Shown here: positions 57,562 through 64,000 of the stretch, one piece after another | Position numbering within the stretch: position 1 is the stretch's first letter | How the letters are laid out: every line of letters begins with the position of its first letter | Assembly (NCBI GenBank): GCA_007922305.1 | Contig: ML677365.1 | Span: 17,228,448 to 17,292,447 of the forward strand | Direction: 5' to 3' | DNA from: Dermatemys mawii | Lineage: Eukaryota; Chordata; Testudines; Dermatemydidae | Length of the DNA stretch: 64,000 nucleotides | Translations under genes and position numbers: made by a program | Notes under the pieces: model-generated | Seen by the model: the letters and a program-made list of their open reading frames with translations, nothing else | The model's database searches: none | What the model was told of the DNA's origin: nothing

Positions 57562-59640
57562 ATGCAGAGCTCATCAGCACAGGAGCCCATGCAGTTCCAG
57601 AATCGCAAAAGAGCTCCAGCATGGACCACACGGGAGGTGCTAGATCTGATCGCTATATGGGGAGAAGAATCCATGCTGGCAGAACTCCTTTCAAACAACC
57701 GAAATGCCAACACATTTGCCAAAGTCTCCAAAGCTACGATGGAGAGAGGCTGCAACAGGGATGCACAACAGCACCGCGTGAAAATTAAGGAGCTTAGGCA
57801 AGTGTACTAGAAAACCAAAGAGGCAAACTGACGCTCCGGGGCACAGCCCCAGACATGCCGCTTCTATGCTGAGCTGCAAGCATTTCTAAGGGGGGCCTCC
57901 ACCACTACCCCAGCAATGTCCGTGAACTCCACCGATGGGGTACAACATCAACATGCCTGATGATTTGGAGGATGAGGAAGATGAGGAGGAGGAGAAGTAT
58001 AGCGCACAGCAGGCAAGCAGAGAGACCCTTTTCCCCGACAGTCAGGATCTCTTTATCACCCTGGAGCCAATACCCTCCCAACACTCCCAAGGTGAATCCT
58101 GGATGGAGAAGCCAGTGAAGGCACCTCCGGTGAGTGCCCCTTGGTAAATATAAGACATGGTTTTAAACAACCATTTTTTATAGATTAATTTGCCCTGAGG
58201 ACTTAGGATGCATTCGTGGCCGGGACAGCTACTGGAAAAGTCTGTTAACATGCCTGGGGATGGAGCGGAAATCCTTCAGGGACATCTCCATGAAGCTCTC
58301 CTGGAGATACTCTAAAAGCCTTTGCAGAAGGTTTCTGGCGAGATCAGCCTTATTCCTTCCTCCATGGTAGGACACTTCACCAGCCAGGCCAGTAGCAAGT
58401 AGTCTGGTATCATCGCATAACAAAGCCTGGCAGCATATAGGCCCGGTGTCTGCTGGCATTCCAGCAACAGCTCTTCTTTATCTTTCTGTGTTATCCTCAG
58501 CAGAGTGATATCATTCACTGTGATCTGTTTGAAATACAGGAATGTAAGTAAGGGGACATTCAGAGTTTGCCATTCCTACTGGGCTGTTTTCCTGTGGCTG
58601 AAAAGAAATCCTTCCCACAGTTACCCAAGTGGTGGGAGGTACCCCTTAAGTTGTGGGGCGGAGAGCGGTGCTCACGCTGAGCTGTTTGCATTTGGCTGGC
58701 AGGGATCTTCCCTGATACCAGTCACGCAGTGCGGGGAGGGAGAGGCGATCATTCCAGAGAAGTGGGAAAGGAGAGTGCTGCTGTTATGGAAGTTGAAGAA
58801 GCCGAAAGAGTATGGCTTACCATGGCTGCCTGCAAGCCAAATTCTGTTGCCCAGCCCTGCAAGTGTGATCTCTAACACCAAAGCTGCAGGCACTCAATAT
58901 AAGATGCAAAATTTGACCTTGTACTGAACGCATATGTGCTATGTGATGTGAATACTTTGGTTCACAGTGAAAGATTATACCCATTGTTCTGCTAAATGTA
59001 TCTTTTTTATATACTAATGTCCCTTTTTTTCCTCCCACAGCTGAAAATGTTGCAATCACCTCCGTCACAGAGGCTAGCAGTGATAAGAAGACAAAAAAAA
59101 TGCATGCATGATGAAATGTTCTCTGAGCTCATGCAGTCCTCCTGCTCTGAAAGAGCTTGGCAGAATGCACAGAGACAAACAATAGTACATTACAGGAAAG
59201 TGGTAATTGAATGTGAGGATAGGAGAGATGAGAGGAGAGGTGGCGGGAAAGCGATGAGAGGTGACAGGAACGCAATGAGAGGAGGCAGCATGCAATGCTC
59301 GGCTACTGGGGGATCAAACCGACATGCTCCAGCATCTGGTGGAGCTGCAGGAAACGCGGCAGGAGCACAGACAGCCCACTGCAGCCCCAGTGTAACTATC
59401 CCACTCATCCCCAAGTTCCACAGCTTCCTCCTCCAGACTCCCAAGAATGCGAAGGGGGAGGTTCTGGGCACCCAACCACTCCACCCCAGAGGACAGCACA
59501 AGCAACCAAACACTGGCATTTTCAAAGTTTTGAAATGCAGTGTGGCCTTGTCCTCCCCTCATTCACCACCCCTCCTGGTGCTTCCCTCCTCACCTACCCC
59601 TCCTGGGCTACCTTTGCAGTTGTCCCCCTATTTGTGTAAT
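57562..59640 (+). pseudogene. Harbinger Myb/SANT-like DNA-binding protein, broken
   Basis: I place the start at ATG 57562; an in-frame ATG at 57439 would add 41 residues. Exon 1 encodes the Myb/SANT-like domain: RAPAWTTREVLDLIAIWGEE (57606-57665), NANTFAKVSKATMERG and HRVKIKELRQVY, with the spaced tryptophans of a trihelix-type fold. A TAG at 57808-57810 and a TGA at 57826-57828 end that frame. An acidic linker follows in another frame (57935 onward, EDEEDEEEE) and then LEPIPSQ. A GTGAGT donor is at 58130 and a TTTTTTTCCTCCCACAG acceptor ends at 59040, giving a 911-bp intron. Exon 2 continues with NVAITSVTEASSDKKTKK and, after a frameshift, DEMFSELMQSS and a coiled-coil-like Arg/Glu stretch. 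AATAAA lies at 59646-59651. The family role is to bind the transposon ends together with the transposase. This copy cannot encode a full protein. Confidence 0.8.
58229..58518 (-). pseudogene. antisense reading frame in the Harbinger intron, unknown
   Basis: On the minus strand, a frame reads NDITLLRITQKDKEELLLEC ... YAMIPDYLLLAWL and, after a one-frame shift near 58375, a second frame continues GEVSYHGGRNKADLARNLLQ ... LEYLQESFMEMSLKDFRSIP. The two parts appear to be one former coding sequence of about 95 residues, rich in Leu, Glu and Lys. I do not recognise a family. It lies wholly within the intron of the Myb/SANT gene. It could be a third Harbinger-carried gene, a captured host fragment, or a fortuitous frame. 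Comparison with other copies of the element would decide. Confidence 0.35.
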
Positions 59641-59645
59641 TAAGT

Positions 59646-59651
59646 AATAAA
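59646..59651 (+). terminator. polyadenylation signal of the Myb/SANT gene
   Basis: AATAAA just after the TAA that closes the long exon-2 frame. Confidence 0.6.
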
Positions 59652-59679
59652 GAAAGCATGATTTTGAAACAACAATGAC

Positions 59680-59685
59680 TTTATT
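59680..59685 (-). terminator. polyadenylation signal of the transposase gene
   Basis: TTTATT on the plus strand reads AATAAA on the minus strand, about 115 bp past the transposase stop at 59800 and 28 bp from the opposing signal. Confidence 0.6.
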
Positions 59686-59799
59686 GGTTCTGCAAGCCGT
59701 GATCGAGGTGAGGAGGGTGGTAGGGGGAGAAGGGTGGTAGGTTTAAAGTGGAGTGGACCAAGAGGGTGGGTTTTCATCAAGGAGAAACAAACACAACTT

Positions 59800-61065
59800 T
59801 CACACTGTAGCCTGGCCAGTTATGAAACTGGTTCTCAAGGCTTCTCTGATGTGCACTGCATCCTGCTGCACTCCTCTATTCATGCTGGTGTCTGGCTGAT
59901 CATAATCAGTGGACAGGCGATTTCCCTCAACTTCCCATCCTGCCATAAACGTCTCCCCCTTACTTTCACAAAGATTGTGGAGCACACAGCAAGCAGCAAT
60001 AACAACGGGAATATTATTTTTGCTGAAGTCTGAACGAGTCAGTAAACTTCACCAGCGAGCTTTTAAACGGCCAAATACACACTCTACCACCATTCTGCAC
60101 TTGCTTAGCCTATAGCTGAACTGCTTCTTACTACTGTCCAGGGTACCTGTCTATGGCTTCATGAGCCATGGCATTAAGGGGTAGGCTGGGTCCCCAAGGA
60201 TAACTATAGGCATTTCAACATCCCTAACATTGATTTTCTGGTCTGGGAAGAAAGTTCCTTCCTGCAGCTGTTTAAAAAGACTAGAGTTCCTGAAGACGTA
60301 AGCGTCATGAACCCTTCCCGGCCATCCCACGTTGATGTTGGTGAAACATCCCTGGTAATCAACCAGCGCTTGCAGGACCATTGAAAAGTACCCCATGTGG
60401 TTTACATACTCGCTGCGCTGGTGGTCCGCTGCCAGGACAGGGATATGCATTCTGTCTGTAGCCCCGCCACAGTTAGGGAACCCCAGTGCATTAAAGCCAT
60501 CCACAATGGTCTGCACATTTTTCAGAGTCACTACCCACGATAGCAGCTGGTCAATGATTGTGTTGGCTACTTGCATTACAGCAGCCCCCACAGTAGATTT
60601 GCCCACTCCAAATTGATTCCCCCTGTCTGGCGTTGCAAGCTTCCACAGGGCTATCGCCATTTGCTTCTCAACTGTGAGGGCTGCTCTCATCTTGGTATTG
60701 TTGCGCTTCAGGGCAGGGGAAAGCTACTCGCAGAGTTCCATGAAAGTGCACCTATGCATGTGAAAGTTTTGGAGTCACTGGGAATCATCCCAGACCTGCA
60801 ACACTATGCAGTCCCACCAGTCTGTGCTTGTTTCCCAGGCCCAGAATCGGTATTCCATGCCATGAGCCTGCCTCATTACCACCAATATGTCCAGATTGGT
60901 GGAGTCCGTGCTTTGAGAGAAGTCTGTGTCCATGTCCTCATCACTCTCATCACCGTGCTCCAGTGGCCTCCTCATCCTCTTTTGAAGTTTCCAGCTACAG
61001 TGCACGACAATGTGCGAGGTGTTTACAATGGCCATAACTGCTGCGGTGATCTGAACAGTCTCCAT
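59800..61065 (-). pseudogene. PIF/Harbinger DDE transposase (HARBI1-like), four in-frame stops
   Basis: One minus-strand frame of 422 codons runs from ATG 61065 to TGA 59800-59802, about the length expected for this family. The N-terminus (METVQITAAVMAIV...) has an acidic stretch DESDEDMDTD, then FWAWETSTDWWD. The catalytic domain (DDE_Tnp_4 type) keeps its landmarks: NCGGATDRMHIPV with the first Asp, NVGWPGRVHDAYVF with the second Asp, VILGDPAYPLMPW, and RMVVECVFGRLKARW with the Glu. CCVLHNLCE and a C-terminal tail follow. Stops at 60775-60777 (TGA), 60724-60726 (TAG), 60151-60153 (TAG) and 60049-60051 (TGA) interrupt it without any frameshift, so the copy died by point mutation. The enzyme would cut at the element ends and insert at TWA targets. 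Gene and partner are convergent. Confidence 0.9.
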
Positions 61066-61170
61066 GCTTGCAGTGCTATGGCGTCAGCAAGAGCATTCCA
61101 TGGAAAAGGGCGCAAAATGATTGTACGCTATTGCTTTCATGGAGGGAGGGGCATCATGGAGCTTGTTAAC

Positions 61171-61323
61171 GGATGGCAGAGTTGCAGCTGCGGAAGCGGT
61201 GGAGTGAGCTAAGCAACATTGCATTGCTGCTATGAAGACAGTTAAAAGTCATACATATGACAAGGGTGGCTTTCAGGCCTATTGTACTATCTGCAGCTAG
61301 TTTTCTGGAGCTCGGGATGGGAG
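61171..61323 (+). repeat. about 150-bp direct repeat, left copy flanking the CR1
   Basis: From GGATGGCAGAGTTGCAGCTG to GAGCTCGGGATGGGAG. The same sequence, with roughly a dozen differences, starts again at about 63547 on the other side of the CR1. Confidence 0.85.
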
Positions 61324-61326
61324 CTC

Positions 61327-63540
61327 ATACAAACATAAGAACATAAGAAAGGCCATACTGGGTCAGACCAAAGGTCCATCTAGCCCAATATCCTGTCTAC
61401 CGACAGTGGCCAATGCCAGGTGCCCTGGAGTGAATGAACCTAACAGGTTAAGAGCAAGTGATCTCTCCCCTGCCATCCATCACCCCACTCTGACAAACAG
61501 AGGCTAGGGATACCATTCCTTACCCAGCCTGGCTAATAGCCATTAATGGACTTAATCTCCATGAATTTATCCAGTTCTCTTTTAAACCCTGTTATAGTCC
61601 TAGCCTTCACAGCCTCCTCAGGCAAGGAGTTCCACAGGTTGACTGTGCGCTGTGTGAAGAAGAACTTCCTTTTATTTGTTTCAAACCTGCTGCCCACTAA
61701 TTTCAATATGTGGCCCCTAGTTCTTCTATTATAGGAACAAGTAAATAACTTTTCCTTATTCACTTTCTCCAGGCCACTCATAATTTTATATACTTCTATC
61801 ATATCCCCCCTTAGTCTCCTCTTTTCCAAGCTAAAAAGTCTTAGCCTCTTTAATCTCTCCTCATATGGGACCCTTTCCAATTCCCTAATCACTTTAGTTG
61901 CCCTTGTCTGAACCTTTTCCAATGCCAGTATATCCTTTTTGAGATGAGGAGACCACATTTGTACACAGTACTCAAGATGTGGGCGCACCATGGATTTATA
62001 TAAGGGCAATAAGATATTCTCCATCTTATTCTCTGTCCCTTTTTTAATGATTCCTAACATCCTGTTTGCTTTTTTGACTGCCGCTGCACACTACATGGAC
62101 ATCTTCAGAGAACTATCCACGATGATTCCAAGATCTTTTTCCTGATTAGTTGTAGCTAAATTAGCCCCCATCATATTGTATGTATAGTTGGGGTTATTTT
62201 TTCCAATGTGCATTACTTTACATTTATCCACATTAAATTTCATTTGCCATTTTGTTGCCCAATCATTTAGTTTCGTGAGATCTTTTTGAAGTTCTTCACA
62301 GTTTGCTTGGGTCTTAACTATTTTGAGCAGTTTAGTATCATCTGCAAACTTTGCCACCTAACTGTTTACCCCTTCCTCCAAATCATTGATGAATAAGTTG
62401 AATAAGATTGGTCCTAGGACTAACCCTTGGGGAACACCACTAGTTACCCCTCTCCATTCTGAAAATTTACCATTTATTCCTATCCTTTGTTCCCTGTCTT
62501 TTAACCAGTTCTCAATCCCTGTCTTGTTAACCAGTTCTCAATCCATGAAAGGATCTTCCCTCTTATCCTATGGCAACTTAATTTATGTAAGAGCCTTTGG
62601 TGAGGGACCTTGTCAAAGGCTTTCTGAAAATCTAAGTACACTACGTCCACTGGATCCCTCTTGTCCATATGTTTGTTGACCCCTTCAAAGAACTCTAATA
62701 GATTAGTAAGACATGATTTCCCTTTACAGAAACCATGCTGACTTTTGCCCAACAATTTATGTTCTTCTATGTGCCTGACTATTGTTTCAACTAATTTGCC
62801 CGGTACAGACGTTAGACTCACCGGTCTGTAATTGCCGGGATCACCTCTAGAGCCCTTTTTAAATATTGGCGTTACATTAGCTATCTTCCAGTCATTGGGT
62901 ACAGAAGCCGATTTAAAGGACAGGTTACAAACCCGAGTTAATAGTTCCACAATTTCACATTAAAGTTCTCTCAGAACTCTTGGGTGAATGCCGTCTGGCC
63001 CGGTGACTTGTTACAGTTAGGTTTATCAATTAGTTCCAAAACCTCCTCTAGTGACACTTCAATCTGTGACAATTCCTCAGATTTGTCACCTACAAAAGAC
63101 GGCTCAGGTTTGGGAATCTCGCTAACGTCCTCAGCCGTGAAGACTGAAGGAAAGAATTCATTTAGTTTCTCTGCAATGACTTTATCATCTTTAAGTGCTC
63201 CTTTTGTATTTCTATCATCCAGGGGCCCCACTGGTTGTTTAGCAGGCTTCGTGCTTCTGATGTATTTAAAAAACATTTTATTATTGCCTTTGGAGTTTCT
63301 GGCTAGCTGTTCTTCAAATTCCATTTTGGCTTTTCTTATTACATTTTTACACTTAATTTGGCAGTGTTTATGCTCCTCTCTAGTTACCTCAGTAGGATTT
63401 GACTTCCACTTTTTAAAAGATGCCTTTTTATCTCTCACTGCTTCTTTTACTTGGTTTTTAAGCCACGGTGGCTCTTTTTTAGTCCTTTGACTTTGTTTTT
63501 TAATTTGGGGTATATATTCAAGTTGGGCCTCTATTCCCTT
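61327..63540 (-). mobile_element. CR1 LINE, 5'-truncated, inserted in the Harbinger element
   Basis: The 3' end is at the left: two 8-bp units ACATAAGA (61333-61348) follow the junction, as in CR1 tails, then the 3' UTR (GGCCATACTGGGTCAGACC). Reading leftward on the minus strand from 63540, the sequence gives the pre-RT linker (EPPWLKNQVKEAVRDKKASF), the finger/palm (WKIANVTPIFKKGSRGDPGN, NYRPVSL), motif A (VVYLDFQKAFDKVPHQ, about 62610-62645), motif C (KFADDTK, about 62337-62351) and the thumb/C-terminus ([50 protein letters not shown]). A 1-base loss near 63000, stops (about 62950 and 62091-62093) and a 26-bp tandem duplication (62503-62544) break the frame. The endonuclease and ORF1 are missing. 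The first ~30 codons of the frame at 63627 come from Harbinger DNA. Confidence 0.92.
62503..62544. repeat. 26-bp tandem duplication inside the CR1
   Basis: AACCAGTTCTCAATCC occurs at 62503-62518 and again at 62529-62544, a shift of 26 bp. It changes the reading frame between the palm and motif C. Confidence 0.85.
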
Positions 63541-63546
63541 ATGGCT

Positions 63547-63697
63547 CGGAATGGCAGAGTTGCAGCGGAAGCGGCGGAGCAAGCAAAGCAACATTGCATT
63601 GCTTTTTCGAAGACGGTTAAAAGTCATACATATAACAAGGGTGGCTTTCAGGCTATTGTACTATCTGCAGCTAGTTTCCAGGAGCTCAGGATGGGAG
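63547..63697 (+). repeat. about 150-bp direct repeat, right copy flanking the CR1
   Basis: From GGAATGGCAGAGTTGCAGCG to GAGCTCAGGATGGGAG. It starts within a few bases of the CR1 5' junction, while the left copy ends within a few bases of the CR1 3' junction. Confidence 0.85.
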
Positions 63698-63761
63698 ATT
63701 CAGAAGCAGAGCATGCAGATCAGGATGGCAGGGTTGCATCTATGGAGTCTGGTGAGGATTC

Positions 63762-63911
63762 AATAGCTACCCACAGTGCACTGCTCAGAATGGCATCTGG
63801 CGGGGAGTGCGGGAACTGTGTGATAGCTACCCACAGTGCACTGCTCGGAATGGCATCTGGCGGGGACTGCAGGAACTGTGGGATAGCTACCCACAGTGCA
63901 GCACTCAGAAT
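63762..63911. repeat. 60-bp tandem repeat, about 2.5 units
   Basis: ATAGCTACCCACAGTGCA starts at 63762, 63822 and 63882. The first two units differ at only a few bases; the third is partial. It lies in the right subterminal region of the Harbinger element. Confidence 0.9.
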
Positions 63912-64000
63912 GTCGACACTTGCCACGGTGCTGGGGACGAACTCCGCCAACTTAATGTGCTTACTGGGGATGCATGCACTCCATACAATCTGTTTCCACA

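Larger units (their letters stand above)
57209..64000. mobile_element. PIF/Harbinger transposon, near complete, right end outside window
   Basis: The element opens with a worn end (CTATAGTACAAGTTTAGG) like the TCTACACTAC termini of the MITEs at 5082 and 56414. It then carries TCGA-rich subterminal DNA (57240-57375), a plus-strand Myb/SANT gene (57562-59640), a convergent minus-strand DDE transposase gene (61065-59800) and a right subterminal region (63698-64000). A CR1 (61327-63540) sits inside, so the Harbinger part in the window is about 4.5 kb. Both genes are inactivated by stops or frameshifts. This two-gene layout (a Myb/SANT partner plus a transposase) is the standard for active PIF/Harbinger elements, where the partner binds DNA and helps the transposase reach the nucleus. 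The right terminal repeat should lie shortly after base 64000. Confidence 0.85.

Noticed and set aside
59295..59639. Alternative 114-codon plus frame and antisense frames over Harbinger exon 2
   Set aside because: The plus frame is part of the frameshifted exon 2, and the antisense frames are shadows of it.
60571..61212. 213-codon plus-strand frame
   Set aside because: It is the antisense of the transposase gene; the minus strand carries the catalytic motifs.
62984..63490. 168-codon plus-strand frame
   Set aside because: Antisense of the CR1 linker region; Ser/Leu-rich shadow frame.

Overview
This is vertebrate nuclear DNA, most likely from a turtle; a crocodilian or another sauropsid with the same repeats cannot be excluded. 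The evidence is the repeat content: CR1 LINEs of several ages, a PIF/Harbinger transposon with a Myb/SANT gene and a transposase, many short hAT, Harbinger and mariner-type non-autonomous elements with target-site duplications, a Penelope-like inverted element, and old MIR-like SINE fragments. There is no bacterial-style gene organisation. I recognise no host protein-coding exon and no rRNA, tRNA or CRISPR array. Almost all open reading frames here are chance frames in non-coding DNA or fragments of transposons. One run of 400 N (45745-46144) shows that this is a draft scaffold.

Layout. Positions 1-17000 are mostly AT-rich unique intergenic or intronic sequence, with a G-rich minisatellite (4126-4405), a CR1 3' end split by about 800 bp that contains a Harbinger-type MITE (4988-6060), and a hAT MITE (8304-8608). 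Positions 17000-26000 hold a very decayed CR1 (17755-19176), a MIR-like SINE, a TA-flanked MITE, a small hAT MITE, and a CR1 (24264-25815) into which a 750-bp hAT element jumped. Positions 27000-34500 hold a 687-bp Harbinger-type MITE, a 0.6-kb G-rich minisatellite next to a GC-rich stretch with a CTCF-like core, a Penelope-like fold-back, a hAT MITE and a CR1 3' end. Positions 36000-57000 carry a mariner-type MITE, an old CR1, several Harbinger-type MITEs, a near-perfect Penelope-like hairpin that coincides with the assembly gap, two more hAT MITEs and several palindromic ancient repeats.

The most structured locus is 57209-64000, a nearly full-length PIF/Harbinger transposon whose right end lies beyond the window. 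It carries a plus-strand Myb/SANT DNA-binding gene with one visible intron, and a convergent minus-strand DDE transposase gene. Both are broken, the first by stops and frameshifts and the second by four in-frame stops. Their two polyadenylation signals lie about 30 bp apart. A 5'-truncated CR1 (61327-63540, minus strand) sits inside the Harbinger element and is flanked by diverged direct repeats of about 150 bp.

I did not find an undescribed functional system. The observations most worth checking are the Penelope-like palindrome that probably created a false assembly gap, the unusually long repeats flanking the CR1, a third antisense reading frame in the Harbinger intron, and a 38-bp duplication ending at the Harbinger left edge.
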